Numbered from the stretch's first letter, positions 1 through 11,400 are shown. The stretch is 64,000 bases of DNA from Calliopum simillimum (GCA_951812925.1 OX638372.1:44390245-44454244), one strand, 5' to 3'. Program-made: numbers and translations. The notes: generated by a model not told the origin, from the sequence alone.

Positions 1-119
1 TAAGAAAACTTCAATTAATCATGTGGCAAAGTTTTTCAAATTGTAAAGATATTGCTGCTTAGAGATGAAAGTTCATTTGTGGGAAACAATCGATATTGCA
101 TGAGACATTAAGACATTAC

Positions 120-371
120 AGGGTACAGTAATTGTCCTAAGTGACCCATGGAATCTTATTTAGCGATTAATATGAAAGGAACAAATATTTTGGAAAAGTG
201 GTAGAAAGATTTTCTGAAGAACTCTTCGAGCGCCATCCAGAACTCTAATTTTTTATCAAACTATTTGGAATTTTGTGAAAGAACTCCAGAACTATTCTAT
301 TCCCAATGGAGTTAGAACTCTAAAAAAATTTTCGGTTTTCAAAAATTCGGAGACAGCTATACATGAGTCAC
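120..371 (-). repeat. Degraded relic of the foldback element's terminal repeat
   Basis: Read on the minus strand this matches, with many substitutions, the outer end of the large foldback element and the relic at about 13.8 kb. Shared landmarks include the terminus ACTCATGT, the phrase TCTGGAGTTCTTTCACAAAA, and the GCTCGAAGAGTTCTTCAGAAA block. It contains the terminal domain and roughly one ~155-bp half-unit. There is no coding content. Because it is much more diverged than the units of the 33-55 kb element, it is probably an old, truncated, non-autonomous copy. The inner boundary is approximate. Confidence 0.7.
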
Positions 372-1490
372 AAACTAAGGGTAATTTTCACAATATCCAA
401 TTAAAATTAACCTTCCTGATAAATAAATATTTTGTATGAAATTAAATGTCGAAGTGCCAGTTAAGTTCCAGTTAATGTCTAACTGAACATTGTCAAATCG
501 GCCCTAAATCTTATTTTTATATAGTTGATTTTCTTTTTTCTGATAACTTGAAAACTATAAAAGACGCCTAAAAATTTGTAGCATTTTTGAAATCACCATT
601 ACCAAAGTAAAAAGGTTCGACCAATCTCTAACTTCGTATGGTAGGTAGGCGTGTTGTTCGGTGGATTTTGTTCATGCTAACCAATTTCCAAGCTGTATTA
701 TTACTATTTATGGCCGCCGTACAATGTTCGGGAAATCAAAAAAGCTGGCCAAGGTTCTAAAATTTCGTAATAAGGAATCAGAAATTAATTTTTTTAAAAA
801 GCAAAATGGCGAATCCAAAATGGTGCACAACATAGTGTTAAACTGCTTCTTTTCTCACTCAAGTCGGTAAATGTGAGTTTCTGATTTTATTTATAACAAA
901 TCTGAAATCCATTTTCAACAAAACAAAATGGCGGATACACAATTAGGGACCACTTAGTGCAAAACTACATTAATCAACAAGTCAGGAATATGAAATTAAT
1001 TGTTTAAGTTAAAATGGCCCACCCAAAATGGCGGACAACATATGCCCGAAATAGTCTTCCGAAGGATTGTCAAATAGATTGTATTCGCTTACAACTTTTA
1101 GGGGAAGAATAGAGTCAAAGTGAACCGTCTTCAAAGAATGCAATCCCTGAGGTAGGTTGTTTACGAAGGGTAAGTCTTTTTCGAATCTAAGTATAAGTCG
1201 GCATTTGAGATGTCGCGAGGCCACCAGACTTTTAGAACATTGTCTTGAGAATTTGTTGAGGAAAACTTGCGTCTATACTTTTTCAGTCTTTCACTTTGGA
1301 AATTCTGGAGTTAATGTCCTCTCATGCTACACCGTTCCTGAAAATAATTTCATATCTGAATGGTATACTGAATGGTATATGAAAGAATGAAATCATTGCC
1401 TATGAACTTTTGTTAAAAGTAAAGCACTTTAAAGCCCAATTCCAGCGAAGTACTCGTGTATATTGAACTTGACTTTATGTTCCACCAAAA
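372..1490. other. Intergenic stretch without recognisable gene
   Basis: Only short chance ORFs without homologous features occur. A short phrase, AAAATGGCGG, recurs in variants near 807, 929, 1011 and 1027, suggesting a very degenerate local repeat. I see no promoter, RNA gene or transposon end. Confidence 0.5.
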
Positions 1491-2198
1491 ATCATGGTCC
1501 CTTCGTTCTCAGACGGTTGCATATATTCTGTACATAATTTTGATCACCTCATCTCTGGTTTAATTGCAAAACACTTCAAAAAAGTAAATTTTCAACTAAA
1601 ATTTATTAGCCCATTTCCTGTGTTCCTGCGTTTGACGCGTCCGGCAGCCTTAACTGAAGTGCGCTATGCTTCTTTGTCCCCTTTACTCTACTCACAACAG
1701 TTTTCATGGGCCCGTGTTGTACGCGTACTGCAAATAAATTGCGTTTTAATTTATTTTCTGCAAATTCTGCAAACAACACCGCCTTTTGATGTTGTTGGGC
1801 TGTTTCCTTGCGGAGTCTTACTCCGCATTTCCCGTGTTTATTTTTGTTCTTAATGAGGTGATGTTTTTTTTTCGTCATGGATTATTACGCTTTTAGAGTG
1901 TTGGGTCGTCGTCTCATGTTGCAACTATTTTGTGTCTGTCTGTTGAGTGTGTTGTTTTTGCTGTTACTGATGTGACGCATTGCGTATTAATGCCAAATGC
2001 AATTTTCCGCTTTGTTTTGCTTAGTTTAGTCATTAGTGTTGTTTTTCCTTATTTCCCCCACTTTTCGTAATTTTTTTTTGTTTGTTTCATCAGTGCAGTT
2101 TTAAAGTTTTTTTGGACTGTTGCCGTTTTTAGGATCCTTGACATTATTTTTGAAAAATACTTTAAATTTTGGAGTATTGTTGTCAGTGACGTGATCTG

Positions 2199-2215
2199 TG
2201 GCGCCCAACGTGGGG
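2199..2215 (+). other. tRNA-Lys-type primer binding site, remnant of an LTR element
   Basis: The 17-mer TGGCGCCCAACGTGGGG is complementary to the 3' end of lysine tRNA and is the classic minus-strand primer binding site of many LTR elements. The upstream 700 bases (about 1,500-2,198) contain AATAAA-like signals and could be a degraded LTR, but I cannot find a second LTR or a clear 5' boundary. No plus-strand gag or pol follows: the sequence runs into a Helentron-like element at 2,315. The gag relic nearby is on the opposite strand, so it is not obviously part of the same copy. Confidence 0.5.
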
Positions 2216-2314
2216 AAACAATTTTCTGTAGATTAAATTTTATTAAGGCATATGGTACATCGACTCTTGTCATAGACGTTATTGAGTGCGAGTTCTGAAT
2301 ATAGTATTTTTTTT

Positions 2315-3400
2315 TATACCCTACACCCAGGGTATATTCACTTTGTCCTTCCGTTTGTAACGCAGAGAAGGAGGCGTGGCAGGTATAGAAAAGTATATAT
2401 AATCTTGATCAGCGTCACCTCCTGAGTCGATATAGCCATGTCCGTCTGTCTGGCTGGCTGGGTGGCTGGCTGGGTGGCTGGCTGGGTGGCTGGCTGTGTG
2501 TTGAAATACACTTTTTGGGAAAACTGAGCAAGATAATTCAATGCCTTCGTCGTCAAAGTTCGCTCGGGGGATTGAAAATGAGCAAAATCGGTCAACAGAC
2601 ACGCCTACCGCCCATACAAAAATTATATTCAAAATGCAATTTTAGGAGTATTTTTCACGACAATGCAACCACAATACATATTAGTACTACGAATTGTAAG
2701 CGCAAGCTCTGATAAAAAACTGAGCGAATTCGGACAAGAGGGCGTGGCACCTCCCATATAAGCAAAAGCTTCAAAACGCTATACTGAAAGCGTTTTTTGA
2801 GATATTCGAACCAACTTTGACTCAGACACTAAAAATTATAAATGAAAGCTCTCAGCAAAAATTGGTTGAAATCGTAAAAGGGGGCGTGGCACCTTCCATA
2901 TAAGCAAAAGTTTCAAAATGCTATACTGAAAAAGTTTTTTGAGATAATCCAACTAAATTTCACTCTGACACTAAAAACTATAAATGCAAGCTCTGAACAA
3001 AAACTAGGTGTACTCGGACAAGAGGGCGTGGCACCTCACATATAAGCAAAAGCTTCAAAACGCTATACTGAAAGCGTTTTTTGAGATATTCGAACCAAAT
3101 TTGACTCAGACACTAAGAATTATAAATGAAAGCTCTCAGCAAAAATTGGTTGAAATCGTACAAGGGGGCGTGGCACCTCCCATATAAGCAAAAGATTCAA
3201 AATGCTATACTGAAAGAGTTTTTTGAGATAATCCAATTAAATTTCACTCTGACAATAAAAACTATAAATGCAAGCTCTGAACAAAAACTGGGTGTACTCG
3301 GACAAGAGGGAGTGGCACCTCCCATATAAGCAAAATTTTCAAAATACTGCAGTGTAGGGTATTTATTTTTTGGCCAGGCCAAAATTTACACCCTTACTAG
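2315..3400 (+). mobile_element. Helentron-like non-autonomous element, copy A (DINE/HINE type)
   Basis: The element starts with TATACCCTACACC and carries the matching inverse, GTGTAGGGTAT, near its 3' end at 3,352. It closes with a GC-rich hairpin (TTTTGGCCAGGCCAAAA, about 3,368-3,384) and the 3' terminus CTAG at 3,397-3,400, next to T. This 5' repeat with a sub-terminal partner, hairpin and CTAG end is the signature of Helentron-associated elements such as DINE-1. Inside are a GGCT/GGGT microsatellite (about 2,450-2,497) and a five-unit tandem array of 142-bp monomers. It has no Rep/helicase coding sequence, so it depends on a partner in trans. It is flanked by T-runs on both sides. Confidence 0.85.
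2720..3345 (+). repeat. 142-bp tandem repeats inside Helentron copy A
   Basis: The phrase GGCGTGGCACCTC recurs at 2,741, 2,883, 3,025, 3,167 and, as GGAGTGGCACCTC, 3,309, exactly 142 bp apart. Monomers alternate between two types: one has GATATTCGAACCAA and ATAAATGAAAGCTC, the other GATAATCCAACTAA and ATAAATGCAAGCTC. The true repeat is therefore a 284-bp dimer. Central tandem repeats are usual in DINE/HINE elements. Confidence 0.85.
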
Positions 3401-3411
3401 TTTTTTTTTAA

Positions 3412-3978
3412 TATTGCAATTTTCGGGCTTTAGCAAGCAACTCTTGGAACGTTTCAATATTTTGCCTAAGGTTGCGCTCACGATTTGTTAAGAGCAACTG
3501 TAAACATCCGATAGATTGTTATGTACTTAATTGCGCAAATAAGCAACATTTTCTGCTTATAAAAGTGTCAGTGGACTCATTTGTTCTTGCTCATCTTGCT
3601 TTATCTCAGCAAAGATACGCCAGTCAGGCTTTGGTGGAGCAAGCGCCTTTCTCAATAAATCAATGATGTCGGAGAAAGTTTGCTTCACACCTTGCCACCA
3701 TGATAATGCATATCTTTCGAAAAGTAAACGAACTTCGGAACTTTGAAAAACGAGGATGGTCTGCGACCTCCGTTGAAACGAGCGTTGTAAGCACTGAATT
3801 TTGCTTTGTTTTTCCTTGCTTTCAAACTTGTTATTAGTTGAGCAAATTGGGATTCCGATAAACATATATTGGAAGAAGTCGATGGAATTGTTGAGGGATT
3901 TGAACTATTTTCGGTAAACGTATTATAATTGCGTGCATTTTGAGCACTAGATGATCTGGTTCGACAGCTTCCATGCAT
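3412..3978 (-). pseudogene. Degraded gag relic of an LTR retrotransposon
   Basis: The minus strand encodes a broken Gag-like protein. The frame covering 3,978-3,685 reads a Ser/Asn-rich leader, then ESQFAQLITSLKARK and FSAYNARFNGGR. A frameshift near 3,720-3,750 moves the reading into the frame with YALSWWQGVKQ and LLRKALAPPKPDWRIF. Further breaks follow before STDTFISRK, LFAQL and QNIETFQELLAKAR, down to about 3,412. The WW-containing capsid segment followed by an F/L-APPKPDW-like block is typical of Ty3/gypsy-class (Arc-like) Gag capsids in insects. At least two frameshifts and one stop make it non-functional. It ends a few bases from the CTAG end of Helentron copy A, so that element probably landed in or next to it. 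Confidence 0.65.
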
Positions 3979-4286
3979 TTCTAACGCGAATGGACCACAA
4001 AAGCCGCTTAAGGCCTTTGTAAGGGTGCTATTTTGTTAAAATATAACCGGAAGAGCCGCTGTGGCGTTTACAAGAGCGACTCTGTAAAAAGAGTATTTTG
4101 TAATAATGAACACATGTAAGCTCGGGTGAATAGAAATAATTGATGTTGCGCTTGCAATAGATTGGTTGATGTTACGCTGAACCAGCACAATAGTATTATT
4201 AATATAATATAAGAGTAAAATATATATTATGTTAGGATTTTGACATTTTGTGAGCTTTGCGGTGGAGATAATTAAGTGATATAAGG
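3979..4286. other. Unassigned sequence between gag relic and TIR element
   Basis: About 300 bases possibly continuing the 5' part of the degraded retroelement. I see no LTR boundary, primer site or conserved coding phrase here. Confidence 0.4.
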
Positions 4287-4621
4287 TAAGTGTTCCGAAT
4301 TACGGCATGTTTAGGTACCCTCTACTTCTAGAACAATTCCAAGCCTTGCAACTCAATTTTGAGATCGGATATGATATATCATATTATGATTTTTCAAAAG
4401 GATTGATTTATCCGGAGCTTCATAACTATTATATTATGATAATTCTTTATACTTTTAGAATCACTGCATTTGTCCCTAATTCCGGACTAAAATTTTGCGT
4501 TGAACCTAACTCCGTAAGTGTGTGCACCTAACTCCGTGCTAACTTCAAATTTGTTTTATTTTCTTTAAACAACTATCTAAAATATCAAGTTTCTTCATTT
4601 CAACTGAATAAAAATAGTCAT

Positions 4622-5344
4622 GTACACAGTAAAAATTTTAGTTTAATTTTAAAACCAAAAAAAGTATTTATATAGAACAAAGCCAAAAAAAGTTTTAGTT
4701 TTAAACTATTTTGGAATAAATAAAGAGAGGGAAAAAAATGAAAAAAAAAATTTTAAATTTAATTGAAAAAAAAAAAAAAAACAAGCAGTCCATACTGAGA
4801 TTCGAACCAAGGGTACAACATCTTGTGTACATAAATTACGGAGTCTTTAGCTCACTCGGCTATCAAACGTATTGACGTAGTTGTGTGAAATTTGTATTTA
4901 AACAATTGAAAAAGAAATTTTTTTTTTTTTGTTATTTTGTTCTCGCTCTTTTTTTATGCTCTTTTCATAAATAAAGTTTTTCAAATTTTGAAACTAAAAA
5001 GTCTCTCCAAGCTAAATTAAAACTTTGATGGCATTAGTTTCAAAACCAGAAGTATTAAAATTGGCGCAGAGAATATTTTAATACTTTTCTTGGACTTATT
5101 TTAAAACTAAAAATTATTAGTTTTTTGAATTTAAAGTTATTTTAGGATTGTTTTTAAGCTACTTTGGTATTAAAAAATTGAAAAAACTAAATGGTTTAAA
5201 AGTAAATATTTTTTTGTGATAAAATTAAAACCTACCGGAATAAATTTCAACCATTTTTGGAATAAATTTTGAATTTAATACCAAAGCAGTTTAAAATCAA
5301 TACCGAATGGAATCAAAAGTAAACTATCACTTTTTACTGTGTAC
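4622..5344. mobile_element. Nested MITE-like element with 14-bp perfect TIRs
   Basis: GTACACAGTAAAAA at 4,622-4,635 is perfectly inverted at 5,331-5,344. If the element proper is CACAGTAAAAA to TTTTTACTGTG, it is flanked by TA on both sides, as in Tc1/mariner-type insertions. The interior is AT-rich with mirrored TTTTAGTTTTAAA-type phrases and a tRNA-like fragment. It lies within the 4,287-6,022 element and so is younger than it. Confidence 0.55.
4797..4880 (-). other. tRNA-like fragment (B-box and A-box-like), not a functional tRNA
   Basis: The minus strand shows an A-box-like GATAGCCGAGTGAG and, about 50 bases on, a B-box-like GGTTCGAATCTC. The flanks do not pair into an acceptor stem and the anticodon arm is unconvincing. 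It is best read as a tRNA-derived piece captured in a repeat, or a SINE fragment. Confidence 0.4.
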
Positions 5345-6022
5345 TTAATTAGGTTCACTTGCACAAATTTATGTACGTTATTCCGGCAGTAAAAAATTAC
5401 CAGCATCTCTGAAATTTGTTAGAGAAGTGTTCACATTGTACACAATTAATTATAGTTTTAAAAGAGAAAATCATATGCCGTAATTACATCACTCCATTCA
5501 GAAAAGTTTACTTATCACGTGACGAAAAAAAATGTTCAGTACAACTATTTGCAAACTATCAATAGTTTATTTTCGTAATTTTTTAATTCTTTTATTTTCC
5601 TAATTACTGTAAATCACAGAATAACGTTCACTCGTACAAAATTATGCACCTAGTTACGGCAGAAATAAAATCCTAGTTTTCTTTATAAAAAATAGTTAAT
5701 TTTGCTGTAAAACTATTTTTATGTTAACATAAATTGTTAATATAACAAATTTCAATTAAATATACCAAAATGTAATCCTGGAAACCCGTACAAAAATATG
5801 TATGCTACCTTATACCTATATACAACATACGCGTTCGAAATCAAGGTTATTAAAAATTGGTTGTTTGAAACATCATTAAAAAGTTATCAAATAATAAAAA
5901 AAAATTAATTTTGATTTCTTGGCATTAACTAAAAGTATAGAGTATGTTTCGGTTCAATAATATTTCCAACAAAAAGGAAAAACTGACGGAATTAGGTAGT
6001 AGCCCGTAATTCGGTACACTTT

Positions 6023-7190
6023 CCTAAGTGAAAAGTTCAAGTTTCAAAAATCAAAATCGTAATTTTGTTAAAGAATCACATTCCTACATTTTCTAATAAA
6101 CCTACATAAATCAATTGAAAAAATGAAGTGGAAAATAAATTTTCAAAATAAATTTATGAAAATAAAACAGACTAAAATGAACCGACACAGAAACTTCATA
6201 TAAATGCATAAGTATGCAGCATGCAAACGCATTTTTTACATACACAAATACAAATACGAGTAAATGCAACTACTCGGAAAAATGTGAAAAAGCAAATAAA
6301 ATTGAAAAGACCTGACCCAGGCTGCTGCTGCTGCCGTTGCCGCCGAGTGGCAACTTAAAATACGTCACACTGTGTGCATGAAGTGACTACTGCCAACTGT
6401 AGCAGCAGCGTAGCAACAACTGTAAAAACAACTACAGTGTTGAGCATAAGAGTGCAATTCAACAACTGCACATTTTGAAAGTACAACACACACGAACACA
6501 TGAGAGCCCTTTAGCGCATCACATTTGCATTGCATTGCAATTTCTGTTCGTTTAGTATGAAGAGCAAACAACAACGACAACAGCAACAACAACATCATTG
6601 GTAAACCACACACAGTGCCTCCCTGCCCATATATTGTGGCATGTTGGTAGCAATGAGCACTGAACACCGAATACTGAACACTGAAATCGCTTTCGTGGCT
6701 CAATGTTAGGGTTAAGGTTGTTGCTGCCAAATGTGTCTCCCATGGCGTTCACTACGGAGTGCGGACAGAGAGTGCCAACCAAAATGTTGGCAGACGACAA
6801 AAACTCATTTGCAATGCAATAGCAGCAACATCAGCAGCAGCAGCAAAAGCATCGGCTACAGTGGCAAGATTTGTGTTTGCATTGTCCGCCCAATGACGCG
6901 CCCATTAATTCGCACTGCAGTTTTTTTGCAATGCGCTGCATGCACAGTGGAAATATGTGGAAAATAGTTGTGTTTGCTTGAATTATTTTAAGTATTTGGT
7001 TCTAAGGACTTACAAATAATTGCTTCAGTGTATGATCTCAATTACTTTCATTGGAGCTGCCACGCTTTGTCAAAATATGTCCACTTTGTCCTCCGTTCTA
7101 GCTGAGTGTGATTCTAATTGCTTAGATACTTAGATCTGCATACTATGTGTGTTTTTTCATTTTCAAATGTTTGGTTTTGCATTGGCCAGC
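6023..7190. other. CAA/CAG-rich intergenic stretch
   Basis: This part has higher sequence complexity than its surroundings, with short CAA, CAG and GCTGCTGCTGC runs (6,318-6,345; 6,565-6,595; 6,820-6,850). Such patches are common in fly introns and intergenic regulatory DNA. Short ORFs here are low-complexity and lack gene structure. It could be unique host sequence, but no specific function can be shown. Confidence 0.4.
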
Positions 7191-7199
7191 GAAATCAAA

Positions 7200-8090
7200 A
7201 TGTTTCAACTTTAGGCTATTTACATGCCAACTTTCACTTCTCTAGTTCTTCTTGTTTGCGAGATACAGCACTTTAAAATTTACAATTTGGACTCCTCTGA
7301 CTCTTCTATTTTAAGGATTATAGCGGTTTAAAGTTTGGCATCATTTTTCTCTGTTCATAGTGGACGTGTATAAATTTTTCGTAAGATTGTAATAACAAGC
7401 CAACGTTCACTCTTCTATCCCTTCTAGATTGCGAGAGAGCATTTGAAACTTGTCAACTTTAACTCTTCTATTTAACAAGTTGTAGCGGTTTAATGTTTGT
7501 CTTCTTTTTTCTCCGTCGATAACTGAGTATACCAAATTTTCTGTAAGATTGTAGGCTAATTAAGTACATGCCAACTTTCACTCCTCTAGCCCCTCTAGTT
7601 TATGAGATAAAGCATTCCAACTTTGGTCTCTTTAGCGCTTCTATTTTACGAATTATAGCGGCTTAAGGTTTGTCATAATTTTTTTCCACTATGAAGGTCG
7701 TATTCAAAAATGTCCGTAAAGTTGCAGGCTAATTACATGCCAACTTTCACTCCTCTAGTTCTTTTAGCTTGCGAGATACAGCACTTTAAAAATTGTCAAC
7801 TTGGACGCCTCTAGCTTTTGTGTTTTAAGAATTATAACGGTTTAAAGTTTGTCTTCTTTTTTCTCCATTAATAGTGGTCGTGTCCCATATCTGAGTATAT
7901 AAAATTTTCTGTAAGATTGTAGGCTACCTGCACGCCCACTTTCTTCCCTCTAGCTCTTCTAGTTTGCGAGATATAACGCTTGTAGACTTGTGAATTTCGA
8001 CCACTCTAGCTCTTCTATTTTACGAATTGTAGTGGCTTAAAGTTTGCCACCATTTTGCTCTGTTAATAGTGGTCGTGGGCTATATGTGAG
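7200..8090 (+). repeat. Degenerate tandem array, units of about 170-190 bp, about five copies
   Basis: The phrase ACATGCCAACTTTCACTCCT and variants recur near 7,221, 7,398, 7,564, 7,736 and 7,931. Each is followed by CTCTAGTTCTTCTAG-like and GCGAGATACAGCACTTTAA-like blocks, then AGCGGTTTAAAGTTTGTC and a TCTCCGTTAATAGTGGTCGT block. Unit lengths vary and identity is modest, so this is an old tandem array or the eroded inside of a transposon. No element ends were found. Confidence 0.75.
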
Positions 8091-8099
8091 TAGATTTTA

Positions 8100-9390
8100 G
8101 GTCAGTGTTAACCAGTAGCGATATATGTATTTTCGGTCAGTATGACGCCGGTCAGTAAAATTATATCGTCGGCCCTCCAGCTATAAAATGGCTTAAGAAC
8201 ACTGGTCTAAAGTGAGTTCTTTGCTACCAAACAAGCATGGATCAGATGACATTGTTTGTTTGAGCTCAAGTAAAACATGAACAAAATTACAAAAACAAGT
8301 CAAAATGTAAAAAAGAAAACAAAAAATTTATTGGAAAGCTGGTTTGCGTTACATGTTTCGGCACCCACCATAGTTCAAACCTCATCAGGTGCATTTGCCG
8401 ACATCTAAAAGAACTTCCAAATATTCTATATTTAATCTTTAGTATAGATTTGCACATGCAAAGATCTAATTTTTTGTTTTTCTTTTGTTATGTTAACTCT
8501 CTGCTGTTGTAACTCAATGATATTACACTATTTTTGCATAGCAAAACATTATCTTTTAAAATACAAGAGCACTTTTTACGAGATTTTGCAGCAAGGTCCT
8601 CTGATAGTTTAGAACGTTCTTCCAAGCGGTTACTAAGGAACAAATGGGGTCTCTTTAAAGTGACTTATATTTAAGTTTTTTATTTGCGGAAGTAAAATAA
8701 TGAAGGATTTTATATTGAACTTATCTAGATTGAAGCATAAATAAATTTTTTGATTGCTGTTCAAAACGTTTTGAAAGTTTTGTTTTACCACCTCAAAGAA
8801 ATTCCACAGTGCAATACAACCACCCCCTTCTTAATGTCAACAGTCAACAGCTGAGTGTTGACAGTTTTGTGCATTTTTGCTGTGAATGCACTTTGAAGTA
8901 CCACAATTCATTTCTTTTCAACTCTTTTTCTCTCATTTTGCCTTTGTACTTTTGCATTTTGTTATCATTTTTATTACTTCTTTTGCAAGCCCCTTAGAAT
9001 TTGAAGTATAGTAAGCAGTGGCGAGGGGGAAGGGAGGGGCAGGTAGGAGTAGCAGCACGATGTTAGTGACTCAAAGTGAAAGAAAAACAGAAAACAGCAA
9101 TGAAATGTTTGTCAACATTTTACAAGCAGGCTCGTTTGTCAACTACGTGACTTTAACACTTGGGTTCGGTTTGGTTCTGATTCTCTCTAATATTAGTGTT
9201 GTTGTTTTGTTGATTTAGCTGTTGTTGTTATTGTTGTTGCTGCTGTCAACAGTGGGGGTACCTAATCATCAGCAGCAAAGTTGTTAACTTAACGAGTAGG
9301 TTGGTTGTTAAAAATGTTTCGGCATTTGTTGTATATGTACTCGTGTTTGAAAGTTTTTGCTTTTAGATTTTCATGTTGAATTAGTTTTTA
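8100..9390. other. Intergenic stretch, no feature recognised
   Basis: AT-rich single-copy-looking DNA with short GTTGTTGTT runs near 9,190-9,245. There are no coding, RNA or transposon signatures I can support. Confidence 0.4.
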
Positions 9391-9427
9391 CATCAAATGG
9401 GTGAACATGATACCGATGCACTTTTCG

Positions 9428-9810
9428 TTAACTGAAATATTTTACTATAGGGGCTGAAAATTGTAAAAAAAATATCTCGCATAATCACATTAAATATCAT
9501 TTGCTGTTGTAGTGTCTTTTTACATTTGTAAAGTTTTTGTAGTAACTTGTAGTACTGAAAAATGTGATTTTCAGCTGATAATTCATATTTAAAAACAAAA
9601 TAAAGCAAGTAGCGTGGAACGCTAAAATATTATACTAAAAGGGCTGAAAGTTTTAAAAAATATATCGCATAATTACATCAAATAACATTTGCTGTTGTAG
9701 TGTTTTTTGTTTTTCATTTGAAAAGTTTTTGTAGTATTTTGTAGTACTGAAAAGCGTTTTTCAGCTAATTATTTATATTTTAAAACAAAATAAAGCAATT
9801 AGCTGTGAAG
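9428..9810 (+). repeat. Tandem duplication of a ~195-bp segment
   Basis: Two successive copies share AATATTTTACTATAG, GGGCTGAAA, ATTTGCTGTTGTAGTGT, TTTTTGTAGTA and AAAACAAAATAAAGCA in the same order. The second copy is offset by about 195-200 bp with several substitutions and small indels. There is no coding sense in either copy. Confidence 0.75.
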
Positions 9811-9829
9811 CCTTCATGAATAATAAATC

Positions 9830-10760
9830 AAATGACCTTACACACCTTCCTGTGCTTTTCCCGGCAATGTTAAAAACATGCTCCCCAACATTTTGTTTTA
9901 TTTTTCCAAGGTAAATCTTTGCTTTTTTTTACTCAAAGTGTACAAATCAATTAAATACATACAGCACCCATCATCATGTCCTCACTTTTTGAACCATTAC
10001 TGCTACGTTTGCACAGGATGTTGACTTTTTATTTTGGTTATTCAGTGCATCACGTTGTCTCCATTCAATACGACGACAACGGTTGACACTCAGGAAATTT
10101 ACGTTGCGACTGCAATTGACGTTTGTTCGGTCACAGCAGCGACGTGCAGTAATTATTACGATACGTTATATTCGAATAATATATCCTATGGGTAGGTACA
10201 TCATAGGCATATACATACGTATGTATGTACTCGCCTCTTTTCTGATAGGGGGCGAGTTTTTATAACAGAGGGTATGGTCCACTCACAACACACTTGACTA
10301 CACTTTACACCTTTCATTAATTCTGTGCTGACGTGTGACTTCGTTGCTGATGATGATGTTGCATTGAATATGCAAATATTGACTTTTTTGGTCAATTGGG
10401 TACGTGATGAATTTAATTAATTCAACTTTTTTTTTTGAGATTTATTTGAATTGATGACAGACAGCTCTTCTAGAATAGTCCTCAGAAACTCTCAAAAAAG
10501 TCAAACAAGTGGCACTCGCAAAAATTTAAAGGATAAAAAAGGTAATATTGGAGCTGCTCACTGTACATTTCGATTAACTTCATTAAACAAAAAGTCGAGA
10601 TATTCGATAAAATGTTTTTTAAATAAGGTCGTTTTATTTCGCCGTATGAACGATCCCGTTATTTTGATTTGTTCTCCAGTTTTTATTACATAGTAACCCA
10701 TGAGGAATGAACTTAAGCACGGAATTTATCTAAATGGCCTCTGAAATAACCTTTTCAAAC
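9830..10760. other. Intergenic stretch, no feature recognised
   Basis: Mixed-complexity AT-rich DNA with short chance ORFs only. It ends where a 5'-truncated Helentron copy begins. Confidence 0.4.
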
Positions 10761-10765
10761 AAACA

Positions 10766-11400
10766 GGGTATATTCACTTTTTCCTTCCGTTAGTAATCTG
10801 GAGAAGTAAACGTGGCAGGTATGGAATAGTATTTATATTCTTGATCAGCGCCATCTCATTTTAATATTTTTTGGGAGCAAGATATTTCAATGGAGTTTGG
10901 TGCCTCCGTCGTCAAAGTTAGTTCGTAGGATTGAAAATGAGCGATTTCGGTCAACGGGCATGTCTACCGCCCATACAAAAATATATTGAAAATACAGCTT
11001 TATTAGAATTTTTCACGACGATGCAATCAAAATACACATGAGTAGCAGGAACGATAAGCGAAAGCTCTGAGCAAAAACTAGGTGAACTCAAACAAGAGGG
11101 TGTGGCACCTTTTTTTTTTTGAGATAATCCAACCAAATTTCACTCAGACAATAAGAACGGTAAATGCAAGCTCTGAGCAAAAAGTGTCCAAACTCGGTCA
11201 AAAGGGCGTGGCACCTCAAAATTTTATACTTTTTTAAGATAATCCTACCAAATTTAACTCAGACAAGTGCAAGATCTGAGGAAAAACTTTATGAAGTCGG
11301 ACAAGAGGTCGTGACACCTCCTGTACGAGCAAAATTTTCAAAAATTCTGCAGTGTAGGGTATTCAATGTTTGGCCATTCCAAAGGTAACACCCTTACTAG
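10766..11400 (+). mobile_element. Helentron-like element, copy B, diverged and 5'-truncated
   Basis: It begins at AGGGTATATTCACTTT and so lacks the initial TATACCCTACACC of copy A. It retains the CTTCCGTTAGTAA and CTTGATCAGCGCCA blocks and two to three degraded GGCGTGGCACCTC monomers. The sub-terminal GTGTAGGGTAT is at about 11,352, followed by an imperfect TTTGGCCATTCCAAAG hairpin and terminal CTAG at 11,397-11,400. It is more diverged than copies A and C, so likely older. Confidence 0.75.

Larger units (their letters stand above)
4287..6022. mobile_element. Candidate non-autonomous TIR element of about 1.7 kb
   Basis: The left edge reads AAGTGTTCCGAATTACGGCA. The right edge, reverse-complemented, reads AAGTGTACCGAATTACGGGC, giving a ~20-bp imperfect terminal inverted repeat. 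Variants of the TTACGGCA motif recur inside (about 5,375, 5,473, 5,655), as sub-terminal transposase-binding repeats often do. There is no coding region. A separate smaller palindromic element sits inside at 4,622-5,344. I could not identify a target-site duplication, so the edges may be off by several bases. Confidence 0.5.

Noticed and set aside
1494..1853. 119-codon plus-strand frame
   Set aside because: Overlaps an equally long minus-strand frame in what may be a degraded LTR; composition gives no support for a protein.
2321..2632. Two overlapping ~100-codon minus-strand frames with HPAS repeats
   Set aside because: Microsatellite and 5' region of Helentron copy A; homologous DNA in copies C and D gives different frames.
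4797..4880. A functional tRNA gene
   Set aside because: A- and B-box-like strings exist, but acceptor and anticodon stems cannot be paired.
6365..6967. Cys-rich frames of 78-121 codons on both strands
   Set aside because: Overlapping frames on opposite strands in CAA/CAG-rich DNA; no signal, domain or splice context supports a gene.
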